From positions 1-64,000 of the IMG/VR virus record IMGVR_UViG_3300021197_001442: a stretch of DNA of 64,000 nt. One strand, 5' to 3'. How positions within the stretch are numbered: the stretch's first letter is position 1; every line of letters starts with the position of its first letter. Both the position numbers and the translations under genes were made by a program. Under the pieces are notes generated by a model that saw nothing but the letters and a program-made list of their open reading frames with translations, was not told the DNA's origin and searched no databases. Below are positions 49,611 to 59,742 of this stretch, piece after piece. The stretch is from a virus.

Positions 49611-52600
49611 GATTCTGTGTCCTTGACTAGATCAACCGATGCGTCTATCTTAACTAGTTCGACCAAAGAGAAGAAATCATACGGCCAGTTATAACTGTAA
49701 TCCAGTTCCTTAGTTCTGCCGGCTACCTCAAACTCAAACTTAAACCTCTTATCATCTAAACTATCACCGTGCTTAGAGGCTACCTTAGAGAAGTAGTTTT
49801 TAACTGCCTTCTGCTTGACCTTGAACACCATCCACTGTAATTTAGATGGCATTTCGTCCGTGCCCAGTATTTCTTGGGTTAGTAGTCGATGATTTATAGA
49901 AACTTCTTTTTGTTGTATCTTGTCGACTGATTTCGGTGGAAGGTTTTGCCATATATGAATTAAGTCATCTTTATCGAAATTATGCTCAAACTCAAAAACG
50001 TACATTGCAAAAGGCTTAACATGACTGCATGTGATAAAGTCCATTTTAGGCGGAAGAACATAATTCTGTAGCTTAGTCACCATCTGCTGTATCGAGTTTC
50101 CTTCTCCTAGGTCTCCATTTACAGCTGCTGCATAATTTTCCTCCGAGATTTCAAAAAATTGCTTCTTTAGCCCATCACCTGTAAAAGGAACTGCTATGAC
50201 CGCTTCCTTAACTGTCTTGTTCACAGCGACTTCGCCAAGCCTACGAGGTGTCTGGTCAAACCCCATTAAGTCAACAAGAGACCTAACATTTCCATTGTTA
50301 TAAAATGTATCACCTACACCTGGGTGGGAGTCTAACCAATCCTGAGGTATGTCTGTGACTTGCAAGAAGATGCCCTGCTCCGGACTTTGAGGTGGTAGGC
50401 CGAACTGATGCCACATGCCTCTTGGCACCGACTCGGAGGCATAAGTGGGGATAGTCAAGTTGTTGTTTAAGTTAACTAACGAATCTCCAAAGTTTAACAT
50501 AGGTGTTTCCCATTTAGGCTGGATAACATGCGCTATATGGTTTGCCTCTGGATCGTCACTTACGGCAAGAGCCTTTCCTGTAACCGGATCATAAGTAACT
50601 GATTTTATTCTTGCCCTGCCATCAGTTATAATAGTATCCTGTAGGTTTAGTATATTGTTTCTTAAAGTTGTAGGATTGGCTGCTGGGCCATCTGCGTAAT
50701 AGCCTGCATCGTTGCCTGGATTGTGTACACTGCCTACACGGTCAAACCTTATCTCCAAGGTACCATCTATCCCCCCCAGTATTTCAGCTAATGTATATTT
50801 CTTTGTTTCAGTAGCTGTGAATTGAACATCAAGCCAAGCTTCGCCATGATAATATGGAGGTGTTGCAACCCAGTTATAGCCACTGTAACTGTCTAGCATC
50901 TGCTGCCCATAGGTTCCATCATGGTCAGTGGCAGCTGTGATGGCGTTACGGCCCGTTACAGCATGGAAGAAGGCCGAAGGCCTGCTATACATGGTAAATG
51001 TTTCTCGTAGATCTGTTTGCAGGGGGTTGTCTTGTGGTAACTCCAAGCCAACAACATCGGCAGACGAGGAGCGTGCTATGTTCATGCTGCGATACATCTT
51101 CACACGCATATTGTAAACAGAGCCACTAATCGCGTTTCCAAACCTTGGGTCACTTTCTGGTAGAGAAGTAATTGTTGTCATGTTTCCTTGTGGGAGGAAG
51201 AACTCTGGGACCTCTCCAAAAAAGTTGTGTGCCATCATACTATACAGTGGATCACCACGGCCATTCCAAGATGCAGTTATGTTTAGTGATGCACTGGGGT
51301 GCGGGGCCATATCTACCAAGGGCACTTCGGTAAGGTATTTCTCTGGTTCGACAGCAGCTTCAAAATCAATCATTCTAAATTTACTGCCATTGACACTAGA
51401 ACTAATTGCGTAGTAAGAGCCAAGTTCTTGCACTTCATAGCTTGCTGTTAATACTGGGTATGGAACCCCTATACCAGATTTAATAGAATTGTATACAACT
51501 CCAGGGGCAAACATTGTCTCTAAGAATGGTCTTATCTTCGCATTCTCAAGAGTCGAATCTGCTCCCGTGTACTCAACAAACTTAGAGTATGATGATGAGA
51601 ACTGGGTTGCCATCTGCAAGGTTCTCTCGGCAGGATAGAATCCATTGTATGGCAAGAACTTCATTAGTGCCTTACACGTTAAGGTTATTGACTGACTTAA
51701 TGGAATACCAGCGTGCTCTTCATTGACAACATCAAAATATTTTAGGAAGTCACTGTTTGAATAGACGTTATAAAATTGCTCTTGTGAGCTATCTGTCGGG
51801 TAGTCAGAGGACACAGTTGCACCAAAAATATCAAAAGAGGCAGTGTTTTTTACATGGAAATCGCCACTGTTTGTTGATACGTAATATGGCATGTGGTCAC
51901 TGATACGAAATTCTGGAACTATGGAATAATCTTTGTTTCTTACTCTTAGCTCCTCGGCATAGTCGCTGTACGAATCATAAGCCGGGACTTGCCTGTTTGC
52001 GGAGCTTGTGACAAATACTCCGTTCTCCATGCGGCCAGCCATTTCCCCAGCTTGCCATTTGGCATTGCCGCCTCCAACACCAACGAAACCAAATATTCTA
52101 TCACCAGTTCCAGCAGCTGATCCTGCATTTGTTATGGATATACCAGAACGCGCTGTTGCAGATGATGTTGTGGCGACCCAATGCTTGAGGGCATAGAGTG
52201 CCGAAGCGGTTAGCGATGTTTTTGATGAGAAATGTCCTTGGGTGGTATTATTTTGAAGTTCTCCCGTGCTCGTGCCGGATTCTGCGTCAGCAGGTCTGAA
52301 CCGGGCGGCAATGACAGAGTTTAGACTATCCTCAGTTTCTCCACCACCAGTAGCATTAAAAAATCCATCTAGTGCCCAAACACTGTACTTGCTTTGACCA
52401 GCGAAGCTAACTTTATTGGCTCTATTAGCATTTCTAGTTGCTCTGTTAGAGTGCCAGTAGTTGATTGTATAGCCTTCTCTTTGGCGGATTCTATTATCGT
52501 ATACATTCTTTTCGGCAGGGTAGATTGTCTCTGCATAGGTAAGGCCAACAAAGTCATCATACAAATCTTTAACTTTATCATAAATCTGCTGTTCCCGGTG

Positions 52601-55600
52601 GACAGGAGCATAATTTTGATTTAGTTCTTGGCTAGAGTAATAGCTGATGTTATTGCCATAACTAGAAGCAATGTCATAATCACCAATTGTCTGTACGATT
52701 GGCTTGTACTTGGAAATAATTGGTGACTCTCTAAACTGCTTAAAACTACCATATCTTTGTGCTGGTAGGACTCTGCCCTCTGGGGTGTAGGATTGTCTAT
52801 CAGGCACAAGCACAGAAATAGTATGGCTTTCTCTAAGCGCTTGTGCAACAGGATGGTCATAACCTCTTATTTGATTCCATGTGTTATAACCATGCACATA
52901 GCCACGGTTGTAGAAAATAGCTGGGGATATGGCTTCCAATACAGTGCCTTGGTCGTTTATTCTTTGGGACGTGTTATGGTCGACTATAATATATGGGCTA
53001 TCGGTTCTACCCACATGTGCCCCTAGTGGGAAACCCAAAGTTTGTGCTGATGCTGAGACTGGGTCTCGAACAACCAAGCTTAACCTAGACGGTGAAATAT
53101 TTATTTCCTCGCCCAAGCTTGTATAGTGACTCTCAGAGTTAAAAGCAATTGCGTTTGTATAACCGGCAGAGGTGGAAACCTCAAAGTCTCTTGGCGCGTA
53201 ACCAAGCATGGTTCTGCCGCTAGCACGAGTGCCACCAACAGGAGTTGACTCATACGATGAAGTAAGCCAAGCATACTGCAAGTCACTCTGCGGGATAGGG
53301 TGAGTTATAAAAGCATTGTCGCTAACAGACGCAGTAGCAACAGTGCCTGCATCATCGGTAAAAGCATTACTGTACTTTATCTGGTTAAGTGTGTTTCTGT
53401 TCACCTTGTGGAAGTTAGCAACGCCAGAGTAATCAGCGGACGTGGCTGTGACGCCTGGCCTGAACCCAAACTGCGAGGTTGAGGCTGACAGTAGGGTTCT
53501 AAGTGGTGCCCTGACTAATAGATTCCTAAAAGGTAGTGCGTTGTACACACTAAACTGTGACGTGGCTACGTCTAAACTACCGTGAGAAGTATCAGGCCCG
53601 CCAGGTGACGAGAACCTTGTTATCATCATGTGGTTAGAGCTTGAGGGATGCAATATTTCTCTATCTGCAATCCCGTCTACATGGATAGAGGTTATATTTG
53701 TAACTGCGACGCCTTCGTTAGCAACAAACTGACTGTCTCCACCAACCTTGCCAGCAACCTGCACAACTTCTCTAATTTTTGTGTAGTTGCCTAGTGTCTC
53801 ACTACCAGTGGTTATCTGTAGGTTTTCAATGTTGACTGGTCTTTTGACTTTTACATTTCTCGTGAAGACAGAGTATGGCCTTGTTGCACGAGGCCAAAGA
53901 CCGTCATTCATACTCTGAAATCTAATACCTGTTGCAACTTGCCCAGCATAAAAACTCTCTGCTCTAGTTGAAGCGTCGTCAGTACCGTCTGAGACACTCT
54001 GGTGTCTTGACAAGAAGCCCCCTACAAACTTTTCAGTGAATGGGGTCTGCATCGGGATTTCCCCGCCTAAATGGTAAGACTCAAATGAGTGTATGTTGAC
54101 AGCCTGGAAATCTGTAAAGGTAGTGTTGTAGCCAGTATCTAGACCACCACTTAAATATCTGACAGGATGATAATTTTGTGGGCTCACTTCACTAAATGGG
54201 GGCGCTGAGTCTGAGTAAGTGAAGTATTTTTTGTGCATGGGGTGAATAACATCGTTTATGTCCCTGATGGAGTCGCTGTCTCTGGTCAGGGTAGAAACCT
54301 GTGATCCGTAATTCTCTGTGTACGAGTCCATGAAAGCACCAGGCCTGGTCATTGGAGGAAGGTTAACACCACCATGAATAGCTCTACGTCCTGTGCCAAA
54401 TCTTGAAGTCTTGTCCTCACGATTGGACTCGAATGTTATTTTGACTGGTGTTGACTTTCTACGTTCTCTGCCAAATCTCTTAGATGCTATAATAGCTGCT
54501 CTGGTTTCATTTACACCTGCATCACTGGAGGAAAGAACTGGGTTAGTGGCGTCCGCATAACTCCAAAAGATAGTGTTATCGGCTTGGTCGTTTGAAACTG
54601 GAGCCTGGATGTGCCTGTAGTTTGGTATTTCTTCTGGGATAAACTCATGGGCACCAGCCACACCACCAGCTAAAGCCAGGTCTGTCCCCAGTCTACCAGT
54701 CTTTAGATCAACGGTAGGAAATTTATTTTCGTATTTAGCTCTCTCAAGAACATGGCTCTCCACCATTGTTCTGATATCATCAGATGTATTAGCTGACGCT
54801 GGAATCAACTGGCCTAGAATGATTGATAATGATGAGTCTATCCATCTGTAGAAATCAACATACTTGTCAAGATCTGGCGTGTTTTCAATATTCTCAAAAA
54901 ACAAGCTTCTTAACTTATTTAAATCTTTGTACTCTTGGCGATATTTATTGACTGGCTCGCCAATAAGATTGTTAAAGCCAACAATTGTTGAAAACATGTT
55001 TAGCATTTCTTCAGATATTGTCTGGTACATGCTCTTTTCAATTGCGAAGAAATGATTAATTGTCCTACTATCCCTTGTGAAAGTCTCATCATCAAAGTCT
55101 AATATTTTCGTCATATCGTCGCTAGTTATGACCTCTGGTGGCGACTGAACCGCTGTCTGGACATATTCAACAGAAACTGAGTCGGTTGAACTAGCCGGGA
55201 AGAAAAAGCCCCTTCCTGTGTACTGGTTGCCTACTGAATGTCCAAAATCTCCTGGGTACCTGTCTCTCTTCGCTATTGAGCCAGACGAAAAGTCATTTAC
55301 TAAGAATTCTCCGTTAGCGTCTGATGTTAATATGTCGTCTAAATTCCAGTGTAGAGCAAGTGTTTCCTTTCTTGGTACAATATTATCATCTAAGTCTGTA
55401 TCGTATAAGAAAGCACTTTCGTGCGGCCTAAGCAGGCCATAAGAATTAGTATTTTTAGCATGTGCGGTAACCTCTTCATTCTCTAAGAACGTATTCCAGT
55501 GACGCAAGGAAGTAGCCTTTACATCAGACTTTGTGACAGTAGAGCCGGTGAAGTTAGCCCTGTTAGCTCCTATATAATACCTTCTTGGGTTTGATATATA

Positions 55601-58183
55601 ACCATTATTGGTGCTAGACTGCGCTAGAACACCATTAACAGTGAATTCATTTTTCACAACCCCTAGCTCAGTGTTTACGCCGTACAGTTCCAGTACAACA
55701 TTGGACTCTCCACTTGTCCCAGATGAGCCAGAAATTTTATTAGCCTGGTCCTTTTTACTTAGATATGTGCGAACTGCAAAATTCCACTTTGCATCATCAT
55801 ATACATTTTGGTATACACTACTTGTTAAGAAGACGCTCTTGTCAGGATTTTCTAAAACAAAGTAAACATCTTTTGAGTTCTTATAAGTTCTAACCGCGTA
55901 TAGCTGCAAACTTCTGTCAGTGGCTGCTGAATAGCCTGCGAAATCTTGCAAATCTAAAGAGGTATTTACCCTATGATATCCAAATACCGAGGAGCTTAAA
56001 AAGTCAGTTGAAAAATAATTTTGCTCGCTTGGCTCAAATTTCCTTGGAAATAAAACCTCTATCTCCGCAGTTGAAGAATTTGAAGAGCAAGAGAGGTATG
56101 TGACATCCAATGTATTCGGATTTGCGCTAGACGTTTGATGTGTAATAGTAGATTCAAATCTAGTAGGGTGGTTGAAGTCAGCAAACTTTCTCTTTGCCAC
56201 AGAACTTCTAAAATTGTCTCGCAACTTGTGTACAACGTTGTTGCCATACAAATTGATTTTTATTAGTTCGTCATCTACACCATAACATCTAATCACATTC
56301 CTAAAAGATTTTTCTGTCCCCTTGGACTTATAGATATAAACAAGGTTATTATAAATATTTTGATATATTAAGTTTTTAATTTCAGATAAATCTTTTTCAT
56401 AAAATTCTGTTTCGCTTTGTCTTCTAAATTGCTCTAAAACGCTTGCATCGACAAATATCTCAGGTGCGAACAGACCATTAGATTCTAGAGATCTATTGGA
56501 AAATGGGCTAGCTTTGTAGCTGGAGCTTGTGTAACTAACATCTTTTAGTCTGTTGACTTCTTTAATTTGAGTGTGTAAAGTATCAAAATAACTTCCCATT
56601 ATCTGGGTAAGGTTTAATATCTCGCCACCCTTCTCCTCTTCCTCTTCAATGATCCATGATGGGAGACTGTAGTATATGGAAGAATTGTTTTGATAGTCGT
56701 ATGAGGAGCCACTAAGAACTAATTCTGCCCTCTTAGCGGACACTAGGGGGTGATCTGCGTAGATGACGGGGTCTTCTACCTCAAAAGGTGCTGCGCTTGC
56801 TGAGACAATCGCTGAGCCTGTGTTTCGAGCACCTGAGCCTGGATAGTTGTTCCATATCCCGTTAGTTATTCTTCCAGAGTAATCAAGAACGGTGGAGTCT
56901 GTCGTTGTGTCACCGACAGTTCCCTCGTTAAATTTAAAGTAAACACCAAGTTCTGTGTTGGCTATGTCTGTGTTTGTGCCGCCGTCAACATGTCTAAAGT
57001 AATTCTTTGCTATCTCTTCGTGGGTTCTGGCTGTCTTCCAATACCTGAACTCGTCCATTGAGCCATAGAATGGGCTATGGCCATTAGTTTGTTGGTTACC
57101 AGGGATTGAAGTGCTTGTACTGCCCGATGGCCCAAACACACCAGCACCGATCCTGGCCTTTAGAGACCCAGTGATTTCGCCAAGAGCAGCAACAGTTGTG
57201 TTGGTTTCAGTTTCGTGTAGATTACCATTAAGATAAAACTTTGCTTCCAACTGCGTAGAGCTAGAAACAAATGATAAGGCAATATGATTCCATGTATCTT
57301 TTAGTGAAGACGTAGTAAAAGTAGAGCCACCAAACCCAACGTCCCACACATTAGATCCAGATGCTAAGTGGACCCTAATCGGGTCTACCCCAGCGCTGTC
57401 GCTACTGGCAGTGGCAAAGATGAGGAGCCTTCCGTACCCAACACTAGAACTAAGAGCACCATTGTGTAAATCAAACAAGACCTGGTTGGCGGGGACCCCG
57501 GTGTGTATGCTTGTCCAACTGCTGTTGAAATTTACCCAAAACTCTGTTGTGACGCCCTTAGATAAATCAAACCTAAGATTAGATTCTCTTGTACCCTGTT
57601 TGCCGAGCGATAAAACGCCCTCTGTGTCGTATATATCCGAGTCGTAAATATTTGAAGCGCTAAACTCTGAGTGTATTGTTTTGCCCACCATGCCGCTGGA
57701 AGCAGTGTGTGGGCCACCAAAAATTTCTATGTACTCTAGAGTTGTTATCCCCCCGGTTGTCCATCCAATCTTTGTTGTAGCAGAGGACTCGTAAAGTGTG
57801 GGGCCAGCACCGGCAATCCCAGTATAATCTGCTGTGATACCAAAATTACCATAGCCAGTTGTGGTTGGGTATTCGTGGTCGTAGATGTAGAGATCTAAAT
57901 AAGATGAGCTATTGTGGAATTCTTGCTTCTCAGCAGCAGAACCATCGTAAGGATATTCATTGGTGATTCTATCAAACGATGTTTCATAGTACTTTTTAGC
58001 AGAACCGTAGCGAACAAAGTTTGATGCACTTGCAAAGTCTACATTTGGGATAAATCTATTTTTGTCGGTTACCTTAGCACGTATATTCTTATACGATTCA
58101 GCGTCTTGACCCAAGGTGTCGGGGTCAACCGAAGAAAGTACCTTGTAGGATTTTCCCTTATCAAAAAGATTCTTACTACTCAT
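49607..58183 (-). CDS. Giant 2858-residue baseplate/tail protein with LamG domain
   Basis: The largest gene in the window. Residues about 200-398 form a LamG/concanavalin-type sandwich (TEFWVNFNSSW, TWNHIALSFVSSSTQLEAKF YLNG split over the strand pair, FYGSMDEFRYWKTARTHEEI), a fold that often binds sugars. A helical part around 520-640 (EILNLTQIMGSYFDTLHTQI) follows, then long Ser/Thr/Asn/Tyr-rich beta regions to near 2700, and a more globular C-terminus. Its place after gp6 and before fibre-type genes matches T4 gp7, the 1032-residue wedge organiser, but homology is not shown. It may form the baseplate periphery with a built-in adhesin. It overlaps both neighbours by four bases. Confidence 0.7.
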   Translation of the reverse strand: MSSKNLFDKGKSYKVLSSVDPDTLGQDAESYKNIRAKVTDKNRFIPNVDFASASNFVRYGSAKKYYETSFDRITNEYPYDGSAAEKQEFHNSSSYLDLYIYDHEYPTTTGYGNFGITADYTGIAGAGPTLYESSATTKIGWTTGGITTLEYIEIFGGPHTASSGMVGKTIHSEFSASNIYDSDIYDTEGVLSLGKQGTRESNLRFDLSKGVTTEFWVNFNSSWTSIHTGVPANQVLFDLHNGALSSSVGYGRLLIFATASSDSAGVDPIRVHLASGSNVWDVGFGGSTFTTSSLKDTWNHIALSFVSSSTQLEAKFYLNGNLHETETNTTVAALGEITGSLKARIGAGVFGPSGSTSTSIPGNQQTNGHSPFYGSMDEFRYWKTARTHEEIAKNYFRHVDGGTNTDIANTELGVYFKFNEGTVGDTTTDSTVLDYSGRITNGIWNNYPGSGARNTGSAIVSASAAPFEVEDPVIYADHPLVSAKRAELVLSGSSYDYQNNSSIYYSLPSWIIEEEEEKGGEILNLTQIMGSYFDTLHTQIKEVNRLKDVSYTSSSYKASPFSNRSLESNGLFAPEIFVDASVLEQFRRQSETEFYEKDLSEIKNLIYQNIYNNLVYIYKSKGTEKSFRNVIRCYGVDDELIKINLYGNNVVHKLRDNFRSSVAKRKFADFNHPTRFESTITHQTSSANPNTLDVTYLSCSSNSSTAEIEVLFPRKFEPSEQNYFSTDFLSSSVFGYHRVNTSLDLQDFAGYSAATDRSLQLYAVRTYKNSKDVYFVLENPDKSVFLTSSVYQNVYDDAKWNFAVRTYLSKKDQANKISGSSGTSGESNVVLELYGVNTELGVVKNEFTVNGVLAQSSTNNGYISNPRRYYIGANRANFTGSTVTKSDVKATSLRHWNTFLENEEVTAHAKNTNSYGLLRPHESAFLYDTDLDDNIVPRKETLALHWNLDDILTSDANGEFLVNDFSSGSIAKRDRYPGDFGHSVGNQYTGRGFFFPASSTDSVSVEYVQTAVQSPPEVITSDDMTKILDFDDETFTRDSRTINHFFAIEKSMYQTISEEMLNMFSTIVGFNNLIGEPVNKYRQEYKDLNKLRSLFFENIENTPDLDKYVDFYRWIDSSLSIILGQLIPASANTSDDIRTMVESHVLERAKYENKFPTVDLKTGRLGTDLALAGGVAGAHEFIPEEIPNYRHIQAPVSNDQADNTIFWSYADATNPVLSSSDAGVNETRAAIIASKRFGRERRKSTPVKITFESNREDKTSRFGTGRRAIHGGVNLPPMTRPGAFMDSYTENYGSQVSTLTRDSDSIRDINDVIHPMHKKYFTYSDSAPPFSEVSPQNYHPVRYLSGGLDTGYNTTFTDFQAVNIHSFESYHLGGEIPMQTPFTEKFVGGFLSRHQSVSDGTDDASTRAESFYAGQVATGIRFQSMNDGLWPRATRPYSVFTRNVKVKRPVNIENLQITTGSETLGNYTKIREVVQVAGKVGGDSQFVANEGVAVTNITSIHVDGIADREILHPSSSNHMMITRFSSPGGPDTSHGSLDVATSQFSVYNALPFRNLLVRAPLRTLLSASTSQFGFRPGVTATSADYSGVANFHKVNRNTLNQIKYSNAFTDDAGTVATASVSDNAFITHPIPQSDLQYAWLTSSYESTPVGGTRASGRTMLGYAPRDFEVSTSAGYTNAIAFNSESHYTSLGEEINISPSRLSLVVRDPVSASAQTLGFPLGAHVGRTDSPYIIVDHNTSQRINDQGTVLEAISPAIFYNRGYVHGYNTWNQIRGYDHPVAQALRESHTISVLVPDRQSYTPEGRVLPAQRYGSFKQFRESPIISKYKPIVQTIGDYDIASSYGNNISYYSSQELNQNYAPVHREQQIYDKVKDLYDDFVGLTYAETIYPAEKNVYDNRIRQREGYTINYWHSNRATRNANRANKVSFAGQSKYSVWALDGFFNATGGGETEDSLNSVIAARFRPADAESGTSTGELQNNTTQGHFSSKTSLTASALYALKHWVATTSSATARSGISITNAGSAAGTGDRIFGFVGVGGGNAKWQAGEMAGRMENGVFVTSSANRQVPAYDSYSDYAEELRVRNKDYSIVPEFRISDHMPYYVSTNSGDFHVKNTASFDIFGATVSSDYPTDSSQEQFYNVYSNSDFLKYFDVVNEEHAGIPLSQSITLTCKALMKFLPYNGFYPAERTLQMATQFSSSYSKFVEYTGADSTLENAKIRPFLETMFAPGVVYNSIKSGIGVPYPVLTASYEVQELGSYYAISSSVNGSKFRMIDFEAAVEPEKYLTEVPLVDMAPHPSASLNITASWNGRGDPLYSMMAHNFFGEVPEFFLPQGNMTTITSLPESDPRFGNAISGSVYNMRVKMYRSMNIARSSSADVVGLELPQDNPLQTDLRETFTMYSRPSAFFHAVTGRNAITAATDHDGTYGQQMLDSYSGYNWVATPPYYHGEAWLDVQFTATETKKYTLAEILGGIDGTLEIRFDRVGSVHNPGNDAGYYADGPAANPTTLRNNILNLQDTIITDGRARIKSVTYDPVTGKALAVSDDPEANHIAHVIQPKWETPMLNFGDSLVNLNNNLTIPTYASESVPRGMWHQFGLPPQSPEQGIFLQVTDIPQDWLDSHPGVGDTFYNNGNVRSLVDLMGFDQTPRRLGEVAVNKTVKEAVIAVPFTGDGLKKQFFEISEENYAAAVNGDLGEGNSIQQMVTKLQNYVLPPKMDFITCSHVKPFAMYVFEFEHNFDKDDLIHIWQNLPPKSVDKIQQKEVSINHRLLTQEILGTDEMPSKLQWMVFKVKQKAVKNYFSKVASKHGDSLDDKRFKFEFEVAGRTKELDYSYNWPYDFFSLVELVKIDASVDLVKDTES

Positions 58184-59742
58184 TTTTCAACCCTGAACTT
58201 AAATACCTCTGGCTGTTCTATCCAGTCACCTATCGAATTATTATAATAAGTAAACTTAACCCCGTACATATAGCCTTCTTGCAGCATCGACATATCAAGA
58301 TCAAAATAATTACCAGACATGTCGTAACTCATTGCTGTGTGTAGGTCGCTTCCTGTTCCATACGGAACAACGTCAAGTTCGTCTATTATTCTGAATATCT
58401 TGTAAGAGCCGCTCTCTATCTCCGTGTTTTCTGCTACCTTGGAGGCTACGTTATAAACTGTTGGGCACCAATCTTTAGACCGCACGAAGACTCTGAACCT
58501 AGCTGATTCGGACGTAGAGTAGACTGGCTTTAAGTTAGTTATATTGGTTACAAACTTGTCGGACGGAGCCACCTCATAAGAACCAACCGTAGACGGTGTT
58601 ATTGAGCCAGTATGGTATTGTATTGATGCCCCGGTAGCGTCAGCAATGGAATCGCTACCACTAAACCACACATCGTAAACTGTTTCTAGTGGAGCTGTGG
58701 CAGCTGTTAGCGCTACACTAGCAGTGTAGATCCCTGTTGACGAGTAGGAGCCCGTCACAACCCTATTGCGGCCTGCATGTGTAACATGGGTGCCATCGAC
58801 TACAAGCTCAAGTGCGCTTCCAGATGGAGCCGAATCGTCTGTCGAGCCAGAGAATAGACTTACATAAATATTGCCCGTGCCGATACCAGGAATATTTCTT
58901 AGCTGTCCCCGGAAGTAGTTGTAAAGATAAATTCTATTTAAGTTCTCGTCCGCTGTTGCAAGAGAACTTGAGTAAATAAAGTTACCTCTATTGTCGAGGT
59001 CTCTTGAATCCCAGCGTGCTTCCAAAACTGGACGCTTAAAGAAAAACTCTGAGCCCCTGGCAAAGAACTTTTTAGTATAATAGGACCTTGACTCAGCTTC
59101 ATGGCTAGAGGAAAGCATCACACCAAAGCCATAGTTACTTTTAACTCCAAGCACATTATTTGTGTCGTTTAGCCATTGTTCAACCAAAGTTGTTACGTCA
59201 ACCTCTAGGTCTTCAGTGCCGCCATCAAAAGCCTGCGTGAATGACGAAGAAAGGTCCGTATCTGGGTTAGCGTAATCACCACCCTGTGTTGTCCAAGCTG
59301 TGGCTGACTTTCTGTTTATCCAGTTAGAACCTATGCCACCAGCTGTTGAATCGGTGTAGCCTTCCATATCTAGACCAAAACCCTCCTCCCATTCGCGAGT
59401 GCCCGTGGATCCCGTAACTGCTTTTATTTCCATGGTGTAACTTTTAGGCAGGGTCTGACCGTGCTTTGCATTGTACATCTTTAAGTAAAAAGACACGCTT
59501 CCACTTGTTGGAATATCCCCTGCTGTCCTGTCAGCTGCAACATCCGTGGTATCAAATTCAATCAAAATTCTAGCTAACTCAGCTGATAGTCCAGAAGATG
59601 AAGAAGCCTGTCCGTAAATTGAAAAAACTTCTAGCACGTCTGACTGGCCCATGTTAGAGCTAGTACCTCTGGTCGTCAAATTAGACTTAAAAGCATTTGT
59701 AATTGTATTGTCTTTTGTTGCAAAGTATCTCTTGATTGCCAT
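58180..59742 (-). CDS. Baseplate-associated protein with DNRLRE-like start
   Basis: A 520-residue beta-rich protein. The first 240 residues (FATKDNTITNAFKSNLTTRG, VLEVFSIYGQ, ARILIEFDTTDV, VSFYLKMYNA, LEVDVTTLVEQWLN, YGFGVMLSS) follow the DNRLRE pattern: alternating strands around a sandwich, as in extracellular and fibre proteins. The second half resembles an Ig-like carrier. It lies between gp6-like and the giant LamG gene with one- and four-base overlaps, so it is probably made in fixed ratio with them. The DNRLRE call is by pattern, not by search. Confidence 0.6.
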   Translation of the reverse strand: MAIKRYFATKDNTITNAFKSNLTTRGTSSNMGQSDVLEVFSIYGQASSSSGLSAELARILIEFDTTDVAADRTAGDIPTSGSVSFYLKMYNAKHGQTLPKSYTMEIKAVTGSTGTREWEEGFGLDMEGYTDSTAGGIGSNWINRKSATAWTTQGGDYANPDTDLSSSFTQAFDGGTEDLEVDVTTLVEQWLNDTNNVLGVKSNYGFGVMLSSSHEAESRSYYTKKFFARGSEFFFKRPVLEARWDSRDLDNRGNFIYSSSLATADENLNRIYLYNYFRGQLRNIPGIGTGNIYVSLFSGSTDDSAPSGSALELVVDGTHVTHAGRNRVVTGSYSSTGIYTASVALTAATAPLETVYDVWFSGSDSIADATGASIQYHTGSITPSTVGSYEVAPSDKFVTNITNLKPVYSTSESARFRVFVRSKDWCPTVYNVASKVAENTEIESGSYKIFRIIDELDVVPYGTGSDLHTAMSYDMSGNYFDLDMSMLQEGYMYGVKFTYYNNSIGDWIEQPEVFKFRVEK

